NCBI GenBank assembly: GCA_023511325.1
Contig: JAIMBU010000303.1
Span: forward strand, 1 to 5,074
DNA: 5,074 bases
Source: Gorillibacterium sp.
GTDB lineage: Bacteria > Bacillota > Bacilli > Paenibacillales > NBRC-103111
Direction of reading: 5' to 3'
Below are positions 1 to 5,074 of this stretch, piece after piece (position 1 is the first letter of the stretch; every line of letters begins with the position of its first letter). The notes under the pieces were generated by a model, which saw nothing but the letters and a program-made list of their open reading frames with translations, did no database searches and was not told the DNA's origin. Made by a program: the position numbers and the translations under genes.

Positions 1-2
1 CT

Positions 3-31
3 ATTATAGTTACACAAAAAGTTGATGTCAA
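3..31 (-). promoter_or_regulatory. Perfect consensus sigma-A promoter, firing leftwards out of the window
   Basis: Read on the minus strand, TTGACA (26-31) and TATAAT (3-8) are separated by exactly 17 bp, matching the housekeeping consensus at all 12 positions. The start site would fall at or just beyond the left edge, so the gene served lies outside the window and is divergent from feoA. A minus-strand ATG at 35-37 has GGGAGG only 2 nt upstream and is too close to be a normal start; I read this stretch as a promoter, not as a gene start. Confidence 0.75.
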
Positions 32-39
32 TTTCATAT

Positions 40-106
40 CCTCCCTTTTTAACGGACAAAAGACATGACCTATTGAACAAAAATGTGATGTTTATAAAAA
101 GGGCGG
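40..106. repeat. Spaced inverted repeat between the leftward promoter and feoA
   Basis: CCTCCCTTTTTA (40-51) and TAAAAAGGGCGG (95-106) are reverse complements at 11 of 12 positions, separated by 43 bp. It lies in the AT-rich divergent region upstream of feoA. It could be a paired operator, a weak RNA stem or chance. The arms are partly homopolymeric, which lowers their significance. No function can be assigned. Confidence 0.35.
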
Positions 107-213
107 TAAAGTTTTATCTCCTTACTCAAAGAATTATAAATGATTTAGAATTAGATGAAATTGAAGCTAATATTGCATCTCCCTAAAAAGAATGTTACTC
201 TAAAAATAGAATT

Positions 214-489
214 ATGAAAGGAATGATGGATGTGCAAATAGCCTCTTCGGTTCGATTAGCTGAAGCCAAAACAGGACAGTATTTTCAGGTCGACGGGATG
301 ACGGTTGAAGGCGTGCTGCGGAGAAGGCTGCTCGATCTCGGGTTGGTTCCCGGAGCTGTTATCGAAGTTCTTCAGAGGAGTCCTTTGGGTGACCCGGTAG
401 CCTACCGAATCAATTTCATGACCATCGCCCTGCGTAAAGAGGAAACAGACCGAATTTTTGGTCAAATTGTTAAGGGGGATGAACAATGA
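214..489 (+). CDS. feoA: FeoA, small SH3-like ferrous iron transport protein
   Basis: FeoA is a small cytoplasmic SH3-fold protein needed for full activity of the FeoB Fe(II) permease, probably by contacting it. The family core is clear at residues 34-66: a leucine-rich helix, LGLVPG, then IEVLQRSPLGDP followed by a YRI strand. Length is 91 residues from the ATG at 214, slightly long for the family. That ATG has no ribosome binding site. AAAGGA (217-222) lies 9 nt before an in-frame GTG at 232, which would give 85 residues and is the better-supported start; 214 is given as the outer bound. The stop overlaps the next start as ATGA (486-489), so translation is probably coupled to the FeoB GTPase gene. 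No clear Fur box or strong promoter is visible upstream. Confidence 0.9.
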   Translation: MKGMMDVQIASSVRLAEAKTGQYFQVDGMTVEGVLRRRLLDLGLVPGAVIEVLQRSPLGDPVAYRINFMTIALRKEETDRIFGQIVKGDEQ

Positions 490-1208
490 ATACTTATCGT
501 GTCGCATTAGCGGGCAATCCCAATACAGGCAAAAGCACTCTGTTCAATATGCTCACTGGACTTCGGCAGCATACCGGCAATTGGGCGGGCAAAACGGTTG
601 CTAAAGCCGAGAGTACCTTTGAACATGGTGGGGACTCTTATGTGGTCATCGATCTTCCCGGAACTTATTCGCTTTTTTCCAATTCAGAGGATGAAGAGGT
701 TGCTCGTGATTACGTTATTCTGGAAAAGCCGGATGTTACAGTCGTCGTGGTGGACGCTACATCACTTGAGCGACATATGAATTTGGTGCTACAGGTATTG
801 GAGATGACAACGAAAGTCGTGGTCTGCATTAACCTGATCGATGAGGCGAGAAAGCTCGGTATTGCTATTAATGCTCCGCTACTTTCGAAAAAGCTCGGTG
901 TTCCCGTGGTTAAAATCTCAGCCATGCGCAAAGAAGGAATCCCTGAGCTGTTGCAGATGATTGAGGTGATAGCCAAGGAAACGACTGCGACAACTCCGGT
1001 CCAAATTCATTATAACGAAGCAATTGAAGCGAAAATTTCCTTGATGGTACCCGAGATTAGCCGACTCCTTGGTGATGAGTTTCCTGCACGTTGGATCGCT
1101 TTACGTCTATTGGACGGAGATGACGGTATTCTAGAGAAGCTTATTCACCGAGTGAAGAAGTCCGAGCGAAGGGAGCTGAACTACCTTGAGCGAACGTATT
1201 GTCATTAA
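486..1208 (+). CDS. feoB: FeoB N-terminal part: GTPase domain plus first half of the GDI domain, as a separate protein
   Basis: This 240-residue protein carries the cytoplasmic GTP-binding part of the Fe(II) transporter FeoB. Visible G motifs are G1 GNPNTGKS (10-17), the G2 threonine in GNWAGKTV (T37), G3 DLPG (56-59), G4 NLID (116-119) and G5 SA (145-146). Residues about 165-225, including the ARWIALRLLDGDD stretch, match the start of the helical GDI domain that links the GTPase to the membrane in full-length FeoB. The protein then stops where a one-piece FeoB continues. AAGGGGG (472-478) sits 7 nt before the ATG, and the start overlaps the feoA stop by 4 bp. The 3' end overlaps the permease gene by 23 bp in another frame. 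A full-length FeoB is roughly 650-770 residues, so this is about a third of the usual protein. Confidence 0.93.
   Translation: MNTYRVALAGNPNTGKSTLFNMLTGLRQHTGNWAGKTVAKAESTFEHGGDSYVVIDLPGTYSLFSNSEDEEVARDYVILEKPDVTVVVVDATSLERHMNLVLQVLEMTTKVVVCINLIDEARKLGIAINAPLLSKKLGVPVVKISAMRKEGIPELLQMIEVIAKETTATTPVQIHYNEAIEAKISLMVPEISRLLGDEFPARWIALRLLDGDDGILEKLIHRVKKSERRELNYLERTYCH
1171..1188 (+). promoter_or_regulatory. Ribosome binding site and TTG start of the FeoB permease gene
   Basis: GGGAG (1171-1175) lies 10 nt before TTG (1186-1188), all inside the 3' end of the GTPase gene. The permease frame is closed by TGA at 1177-1179, so no start further upstream is possible, and the next in-frame ATG is well inside the protein. 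This site is the main sequence evidence that the second half of FeoB is translated on its own. Confidence 0.6.
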
Positions 1209-2586
1209 TGAGCCTCAGCTTTCAGCGCTCCGGTCCAAATACAGCTCCCTGCAAACGGAAGAATTTCGCGATGAATTGGTAGCGAATATCCATCAGAATG
1301 CCCATGAGCTTATGAGCGGTGTCGTAACCATTCGCGACCGTGATAAATTGCGCCAAACCTATAAGCTTGATAAAATCGTCACCTCGCCAATCTGGGGCTT
1401 TCCGATTATGCTGGCAATGCTTGGCGTTGTTTTCTGGCTGACGATTGCGGGTGCTAATGTCCCTTCTGCCATGCTGGCTGATTTCTTCGGCTGGACAGAA
1501 GGCTATATCTCCTCCGCTCTTCGGTTTATTTACGCACCGGAATGGTTGAATGACCTGCTGGTATTAGGACTCTATCGCGGTTCATCCTGGGTGGTCAGTG
1601 TGATGCTGCCACCGATGGCTATCTTCTTTCCCGTGTTCGCTTTACTGGAGAATTTCGGCTATCTGCCGCGAGTTGCTTTTAATATGGACCGGATGTTCAA
1701 AAAATCAGGGGGACATGGCAAGCAAGCACTGACGATGTCCATGGGTTTTGGGTGTAATGCGGCGGCTATACTGTCAACCAGGATTATAGAATCTCCCCGT
1801 GAACGGATGCTGGCGATTCTGACCAATAATTTCGTTCCTTGCAATGGGCGCTGGCCTACGCTGATTCTGCTCTCCTCATTATTCGTAGCGGTTGGTTCTA
1901 CAGGTGGGATGCATTCGATCATTACAGCCTCAGCGGTCATGGGACTGGTGCTGGTTGGTATTGCCGTCACTCTGACGGTCTCCTGGGTACTATCAAAAAC
2001 GGCCCTGCGTGGTATCCCAACGCATTATACGCTTGAGCTGCCTCCCTATCGTCGACCACAAATTATCAAGACTATTTTATTATCTTCCCGCGATAAATCA
2101 TGGGCTGTGTTGAAGCGTGCTGTGGTTGTAGCTGCTCCTGCAGGTGTGATTACGTGGATTCTGGGCAATATTATGATTGGGGACGCAAGTATTCTCAATC
2201 ATATGGCAGGTTTTTTTGATCCCTTTGGGCAGTTATTTGGACTTGATGGCTTCATCATCATGGCCTTCTTGCTAGGCTTGCCAGCGAATGAAATCGTCCT
2301 GCCTATTCTACTGATGGGTTATCTCTCCTCTGGAGCGATGGTGGATGCGGATGGGATGACAGGAATCAAGGATATTTTTCTTAATCATGGCTGGACATGG
2401 CTCACCGCACTCAACATGATGTTATTCTCCCTGTTGCATTTTCCCTGTGGGACAACGCTGATCAATATATATAAAGAAACGCGAAGCAAGAAGTGGACCT
2501 TGCTCTCTGCTTTGATCCCGACCGGAATTGCTTTGCTTGTGACATTTGTTGTGGCTCAGACTGCTCGGTTATTGGGTTGGGTATAG
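1186..2586 (+). CDS. feoB: FeoB C-terminal part: Fe(II) permease membrane domain, as a separate protein
   Basis: This 466-residue protein is the membrane channel of the ferrous iron transporter. Residues 1-65 are soluble and match the rest of the FeoB GDI domain and linker. Then come about eight or nine hydrophobic segments, roughly at 70-90, 122-153, 224-236, 243-268, 310-330, 353-380, 405-420 and 437-460. FeoB/Gate-type motifs are present: LLENFGYLPRVAF (153-165), GFGCN (187-191), PCNGRWP (218-224), LPANEIVLPI (365-374) and FPCGTTL (419-425), so the conserved channel cysteines C190, C219 and C421 are kept. Two motifs differ from the E. coli-type protein: GCNAAA replaces GCNVP, and PCNGR replaces SCSAR. 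I recall both from FeoB proteins of other Firmicutes. It starts at TTG, overlapping the GTPase gene by 23 bp. Databases may name such proteins nucleoside recognition domain proteins. Confidence 0.9.
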   Translation: MSERIVINEPQLSALRSKYSSLQTEEFRDELVANIHQNAHELMSGVVTIRDRDKLRQTYKLDKIVTSPIWGFPIMLAMLGVVFWLTIAGANVPSAMLADFFGWTEGYISSALRFIYAPEWLNDLLVLGLYRGSSWVVSVMLPPMAIFFPVFALLENFGYLPRVAFNMDRMFKKSGGHGKQALTMSMGFGCNAAAILSTRIIESPRERMLAILTNNFVPCNGRWPTLILLSSLFVAVGSTGGMHSIITASAVMGLVLVGIAVTLTVSWVLSKTALRGIPTHYTLELPPYRRPQIIKTILLSSRDKSWAVLKRAVVVAAPAGVITWILGNIMIGDASILNHMAGFFDPFGQLFGLDGFIIMAFLLGLPANEIVLPILLMGYLSSGAMVDADGMTGIKDIFLNHGWTWLTALNMMLFSLLHFPCGTTLINIYKETRSKKWTLLSALIPTGIALLVTFVVAQTARLLGWV

Positions 2587-2612
2587 GTTTCTCTCTAGCC
2601 GAAAACAGGCTG

Positions 2613-2628
2613 CTTAAGAGAACTTAAG
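2613..2628. repeat. Small palindrome after feoB
   Basis: CTTAAG, AGAA, CTTAAG forms a 6-bp inverted repeat 26 bp after the permease stop. Just before it, AGCC (2597-2600) and GGCT (2608-2611) form a 4-bp stem with a 7-nt loop. Neither is followed by a T-run, so this is not a classical intrinsic terminator, although it may help end the feo transcript. Confidence 0.3.
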
Positions 2629-2678
2629 TGATTATAGAGGTCTTATAGAGATTTTAAAAAACCTAAGGCGTTACTAAT

Positions 2679-2783
2679 TTTGGATATCGGTTGCGGTCGC
2701 TCTTGAAATGGCATCCTCTGATTAGATGAAGGATAGGATGCCATTTCAAAGGCGACACGTAAACTCTCCACTCGACATCCAAA
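2679..2783. repeat. Nested palindromic element with a strong central hairpin
   Basis: The core is a perfect 15-bp inverted repeat, TTGAAATGGCATCCT (2703-2717) with AGGATGCCATTTCAA (2735-2749), around a 17-nt loop. After one mismatch and one possible G-U pair the stem continues with GTCGC (2696-2700) against GCGAC (2752-2756). Further out, TTTGGATATCG (2679-2689) faces CGACATCCAAA (2773-2783) with one mismatch, so the whole 105 bp is imperfectly symmetric. No T-run follows on either strand, so it is not a standard terminator. It sits between convergent genes, where a bidirectional stop would fit. A dispersed intergenic palindrome (MITE- or REP-like) is an equally good reading. Confidence 0.7.
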
Positions 2784-2820
2784 TTCTTCACTTTCGGTTT
2801 CTTAAGTAGCCTCAAATCCT

Positions 2821-2874
2821 ACATCTACATCTACATCTACATCTACATCTACATCTACATCTACATCTACATCT
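2821..2874. repeat. Hexanucleotide microsatellite (ACATCT)9
   Basis: Nine perfect, uninterrupted copies of ACATCT fill 54 bp, preceded by a further partial CT and followed by AAATTC. The array lies 25 bp beyond the stop of the minus-strand cysteine desulfurase gene, inside the convergent intergenic gap. Perfect hexamer arrays of this length are prone to replication slippage. It does not lie in any credible coding frame and is downstream of both neighbouring genes, so a phase-variation role is not supported. Together with 2613-2783 it accounts for most of the 313-bp gene-free stretch; I see no credible gene there. Confidence 0.95.
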
Positions 2875-2899
2875 AAATTCGTTCTGAGAGATATTATCA

Positions 2900-4048
2900 T
2901 TAACTACGCATGTTGCGAATGATGGTTGCAACAATTTTTGCTGCACGTAAAATTTCTTCCTCGGTATTCGTTATGCCAAAACTAAACCTGATCGCTGAAC
3001 GAATATCCGCTTGGTTTAGCCCCATTGCTTCCAGTACGTGTGAGGGCAAAAGCGAGCCGGATGTACAAGCAGATCCACTGGCAGCAGCCACCCCAGCCAA
3101 ATCGAGGTTCATTAGCATGGTTTCGGCAGTTACCTTGTTAAAGCTTATATTGAGTATCTGTGGTAGTTGATGCTTAGGGTTGCCGTTGATGCTGACAATT
3201 GCATCTTCAGGTAGCTCCTCACGCAAAGTTCGCAGCATCTGTGTACGCAAAGTATCGAGTTTACTATATTTATCATGCAAATTTTCCATTGAAAGGTCCA
3301 CAGCTGCGGCAAAGCCCACAACGCTAGGGACGTTCTCCGTACCCGCTCGCCGATTCCGCTCCTGTGATCCACCGTATAGCTGAGGCTTTAACTTCACCTG
3401 ATCAGACACATATAGAGCCCCAATTCCCTTGGGACCACTGATTTTGTGAGAGGAAATACTCAAAAGATCGATTCCAAGCGCCTTCGGCTCGATCCGGATT
3501 GATCCAAAGGCTTGTACCGCATCAACGTGAAAAAACACGCCCGCAGCCCGAGCGATCTCACCGATTTCCGCTATCGGTTGAAGCGTGCCAGTTTCGTTGT
3601 TGGCATACATGATGCTGATGAGGAAGGTATCCGACTCTATAGCTGCCTTTACCGCTTCTGGAGCTACTCGTCCTGATTGGTCAACGGGCAAGTAAGTAAC
3701 CCGAACCCCTAATTCTTCTAAACGGCGACACGCATGCAGCACCGCGTGATGCTCGGTTTGGCTCGTAATGACATGACCTTTGTATTCGCGTCTAGCGGCC
3801 GTTCCGAGGATCGCCAGATTATCACTTTCCGTACCCCCACTAGTGAAAATAATATTCTTTCCTGGCACCCTCAGTGCCGCGCCAATCCGGTCTCGTGCAT
3901 TCATGACAGCCATGAGTGCAGAGCGGCCAAAGGAATGAATACTGGAGGGGTTGCCGTAATGCTCCGTCATATAAGGCAGCATCAACTCAACGACCTCACG
4001 GCGGACAGGAGTTGATGCTGCATGGTCCAAATAGATCAATGAATTCAT
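2900..4048 (-). CDS. Cysteine desulfurase, NifS/IscS family (class V aminotransferase fold)
   Basis: This cytoplasmic PLP enzyme removes sulfur from L-cysteine, giving alanine and an enzyme-bound persulfide used for Fe-S clusters or tRNA thiolation. At 382 residues it has the usual family length. Landmarks are YLDHAAST (6-13), YGNPSSIH (31-38), TSGGTESDN (69-77), TEHHAV with the PLP-stacking H100, N151 in YANNETG, D176 and Q179 in HVDAVQ, the Schiff-base K202 in SSHKISGPKG, RAGTEN (234-239), and catalytic C328 in SGSACTSGSLLPSHVL, typical of the IscS/NifS group rather than SufS. An ATG at 4087 would add 13 residues but lacks a ribosome binding site; AGGTG (4054-4058) lies 5 nt before the ATG at 4048, so I chose that. 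No partner gene (iscU, mnmA, nadB) is in view, so the exact paralogue is undetermined. Confidence 0.93.
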   Translation of the reverse strand: MNSLIYLDHAASTPVRREVVELMLPYMTEHYGNPSSIHSFGRSALMAVMNARDRIGAALRVPGKNIIFTSGGTESDNLAILGTAARREYKGHVITSQTEHHAVLHACRRLEELGVRVTYLPVDQSGRVAPEAVKAAIESDTFLISIMYANNETGTLQPIAEIGEIARAAGVFFHVDAVQAFGSIRIEPKALGIDLLSISSHKISGPKGIGALYVSDQVKLKPQLYGGSQERNRRAGTENVPSVVGFAAAVDLSMENLHDKYSKLDTLRTQMLRTLREELPEDAIVSINGNPKHQLPQILNISFNKVTAETMLMNLDLAGVAAASGSACTSGSLLPSHVLEAMGLNQADIRSAIRFSFGITNTEEEILRAAKIVATIIRNMRS

Positions 4049-4121
4049 CGCTTCACCTATAATAGAACATGTTATTTTGTATTTCATTCACATTTGTCAT
4101 AAATCAGTAGTTATCCAGTCC

Positions 4122-4150
4122 ATCTTAGCATAGCACCTTTACCTATACAA
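4122..4150 (-). promoter_or_regulatory. Candidate promoter of the cysteine desulfurase gene
   Basis: On the minus strand, TTGTAT (4145-4150) and TAAGAT (4122-4127) are 17 bp apart. The -10 box is preceded by TGC, an extended -10 element that can compensate for the weak -35. The start would be near 4115, leaving a leader of roughly 65 nt before the ATG at 4048. Each box matches consensus at only 3 and 4 of 6 positions, so this is tentative. Confidence 0.4.
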
Positions 4151-4228
4151 TCCGGCGAAGAGCATCAATCCAGCTTCCTTTTATAACATTTCTCATCCTG
4201 CGTATCCTTGCAGTGACGTACGGGGGCT

Positions 4229-4666
4229 CTAAATCTTGTTAACGGCATTCCAATTCCATAGCCCCTGTTGCCCTTTGGCAGGTATAGGCTCCGACAGTTG
4301 CTCGACCTCGCTCATCTTCCAGGCATAACGTCCTTCACTGAAATCACCAAAGGCATACTCGTGTCTGGATATAATCTGCTGATTTCTTAAAACCGCTGAT
4401 TCCCCATTGTCGTCAATTACCTGCTGACAGTCTGCTAGATTAACTATTGCAACTACAGCACCTGTGGGCAAATTCTCCGCAGTGTACCCATACGCCGCCA
4501 GAATTGACCGAATTGGCTCCCGCATACAAGCTTCGCGTTCTACCTTTTTGCCTGCGTGAATTGCTGTCTTACCCCGGTGCTTAGTCGCCCAACCTCTTGT
4601 TTCATTTTCCTTGACTTTGATAGCGACCAACGTTGCCCAAGGCTGATGTATGGTTATAGCTTTCAC
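4229..4666 (-). CDS. ASCH-domain protein (PUA-like fold), phage-type
   Basis: This 145-residue protein has the layout of the ASCH family, a PUA-like beta-barrel thought to bind RNA or nucleotides; some relatives are nucleases or N4-acetylcytidine amidohydrolases. Visible landmarks are IHQPWATLV (6-14), ENETRGW (20-26), RGKTAIHAGKK (31-41), the strand PTGAVVAIVNLADC (67-80), GDFSEGRYAW (107-116) and the terminal KGQQGLWNW (131-139). The whole protein is a single domain with no signal peptide or membrane segment. It starts at GTG, with GGAGG (4677-4681) 10 nt upstream, and the GTGA overlap ties it to the small ORF before it. Genes of this type are frequent in prophages and phages of Firmicutes, so it may be acquired DNA, but no other phage gene is visible. 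The biochemical activity is unknown. Confidence 0.82.
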   Translation of the reverse strand: MKAITIHQPWATLVAIKVKENETRGWATKHRGKTAIHAGKKVEREACMREPIRSILAAYGYTAENLPTGAVVAIVNLADCQQVIDDNGESAVLRNQQIISRHEYAFGDFSEGRYAWKMSEVEQLSEPIPAKGQQGLWNWNAVNKI

Positions 4667-4812
4667 TCCTTCACCGCCTCCCTCCGGATTGGGTTGAATG
4701 GATCAGGTGCACCTGCATAACCATCTGACTTAAAATCCATAGCAAAGTGTTTGTCCATATCAATCACAAGATGACCATCAATGATTTCAGATCGTATTTC
4801 ATTCTCTACCAC
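4663..4812 (-). CDS. Small unrecognised ORF upstream of and overlapping the ASCH gene
   Basis: An open frame of about 49 codons from GTG at 4812 ends in TGA that overlaps the ASCH start as GTGA, a typical coupled-gene junction. The product is acidic in its first half, with stretches such as EIIDGHLVIDMDKHFAMDF and a proline-rich GAPDPFNPIRR end. I do not recognise the family. The start is uncertain: AGGCGGT (4813-4819) abuts the GTG, which is too close, and the alternative ATG at 4758 (32 residues) has no good ribosome binding site. The frame is closed by a stop at 4822-4824, so it cannot extend further. It may be a true small gene, or the tail of a shortened one. Support comes from the promoter just upstream and the overlap with ASCH. 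Confidence 0.45.
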   Translation of the reverse strand: MVENEIRSEIIDGHLVIDMDKHFAMDFKSDGYAGAPDPFNPIRREAVKE

Positions 4813-4838
4813 ACCGCCTAATCAAATTACTTTTTCAA

Positions 4839-4866
4839 ATTATAAATTCGCAACATAAATTGTCAT
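4839..4866 (-). promoter_or_regulatory. Promoter of the small ORF-ASCH unit
   Basis: On the minus strand, ATGACA (4861-4866, 5 of 6 to the -35 consensus) and TATAAT (4839-4844, perfect -10) are 16 bp apart. Transcription would start near 4832, about 20 nt before the GTG of the small ORF. The element lies in the divergent gap between this unit and the membrane protein gene at 4905, for which I found no comparable promoter. Confidence 0.6.
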
Positions 4867-4904
4867 TTATACGTATTACTTGCAGAAGGAGATGAATTGA
4901 TTAT

Positions 4905-5074
4905 ATGTCCAGTTTTTTTGGAACCATTATTTTGTGGATGTTAATGCTCTTTATGCTCCACATTGCATCAGTTGTATGGGCTTATCGTGATGCTGTAAGA
5001 AATGGTCGTAGCCAAGAATACGCCATTATTGTTTTAGTAGCTATCCTCATGTTTCCGATTGTAGGTTTAATCAT
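4905..5074 (+). CDS. Small membrane protein resembling the PLDc_N family (partial, cut by window end)
   Basis: The first 56 codons are present and remain open at the right edge. The product has a hydrophobic helix at residues about 4-26, a short charged cytoplasmic-type loop (AYRDAVRNGRSQEY, 26-39), and a second helix from about 40 running into GLI at the edge. The tryptophan-alanine end of the first helix, the aspartate and arginine loop, and the FPIVGLI turn resemble the two-helix PLDc_N domain (the N-terminal region of phospholipase D-nuclease/cardiolipin synthase-type proteins), which often occurs alone as a short protein. AAGGAGATGA (4886-4895) matches the extended ribosome binding sequence with one mismatch and ends 9 nt before the ATG. 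It is divergent from the small ORF-ASCH unit. Function is unknown, and a longer downstream domain cannot be excluded. Confidence 0.8.
   Translation, partial: MSSFFGTIILWMLMLFMLHIASVVWAYRDAVRNGRSQEYAIIVLVAILMFPIVGLI

Noticed and set aside
35..45. Minus-strand GGGAGG followed by ATG (37-35), a possible gene start running off the left edge.
   Set aside because: Spacing of 2 nt is too short for initiation, and the following bases form a perfect promoter in the same direction.
25..186. Plus-strand open frame of 53 codons (ATG at 25, another ATG at 88) ending at 184-186, before feoA.
   Set aside because: No ribosome binding site for either ATG, very AT-rich, overlaps the leftward promoter, and no recognisable family. 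A leader role for feoA cannot be excluded.
73..189. Possible feoA promoters: TTGAAC (73-78), 16 bp, TAAAAA (95-100); and TTGAAG (161-166), 17 bp, TAAAAA (184-189).
   Set aside because: Each box matches only 4 of 6 consensus bases in AT-rich DNA and neither candidate stands out, so no promoter is annotated.
2721..2810. Small frames across the palindrome on both strands (about 27 codons plus, 33-50 codons minus).
   Set aside because: They owe their openness partly to the inverted repeat, lack ribosome binding sites and resemble no known protein.
2890..2905. AT-rich ATTATCATT resembling a Fur half-site at the end of the desulfurase gene.
   Set aside because: Only one half-site matches, and it lies over the stop codon at a 3' end, where an operator would have no obvious role.
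2900..4087. Longer start for the cysteine desulfurase at 4087.
   Set aside because: The extra 13 residues precede the conserved YLDHAAST start of the family, and that ATG lacks a ribosome binding site, unlike the ATG at 4048.
4143..4196. Minus-strand 17-codon frame with AAGGA 8 nt upstream, between the ASCH gene and the cysteine desulfurase.
   Set aside because: Too short to judge, and its end overlaps the candidate -35 box. It could be a leader peptide or a fragment, but nothing beyond the spacing supports it.

Overview
The window looks like chromosomal DNA from a low-to-mid GC Gram-positive bacterium of the Bacillales, most likely Paenibacillus or a close relative. The reasons are strong GGAGG-type ribosome binding sites, use of GTG and TTG starts, sigma-A type promoters, and a ferrous-iron transporter whose GTPase and membrane parts are two separate genes. 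I recall that arrangement from Paenibacillus genomes; the genus is an inference and was not tested by any search.

Left edge (1-213): AT-rich intergenic DNA. It holds a perfect consensus promoter (TTGACA, 17 bp, TATAAT) firing leftwards out of the window, so an unseen gene is divergent from the feo operon. A spaced inverted repeat lies between the two. No convincing Fur box is visible.

Iron operon (214-2586, + strand): feoA, then a FeoB GTPase gene, then a FeoB permease gene. The spacing is tight: a 4-bp ATGA overlap, then a 23-bp overlap. FeoA and the GTPase are expected to act on the cytoplasmic side of the Fe(II) permease. The split falls inside the GDI (helical) domain, so the two FeoB chains must reassemble to give a complete transporter. 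No feoC follows.

Convergent intergenic region (2587-2899): no gene. It contains a palindromic element with a 15-bp perfect inverted repeat inside a larger imperfect palindrome, and nine perfect tandem copies of the hexamer ACATCT.

Minus-strand genes (2900-4812): a NifS/IscS-type cysteine desulfurase with all catalytic residues, probably with its own promoter. Upstream of it is a two-gene unit: an unrecognised ~49-residue ORF overlapping by GTGA an ASCH-domain gene of the kind common in phages. A good promoter (ATGACA, 16 bp, TATAAT) precedes the pair.

Right edge (4905-5074, + strand): the start of a small two-helix membrane protein resembling the PLDc_N family, divergent from the ASCH unit and cut by the window end.

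The iron transporter and the cysteine desulfurase supply the two inputs of Fe-S cluster assembly, but they are convergent and separately transcribed, so a link is only suggestive. I see no CRISPR array, rRNA, tRNA, intact transposase or clear new multi-gene system. The most unusual items are the split, motif-variant FeoB and the structured repeats in the 2587-2899 gap.
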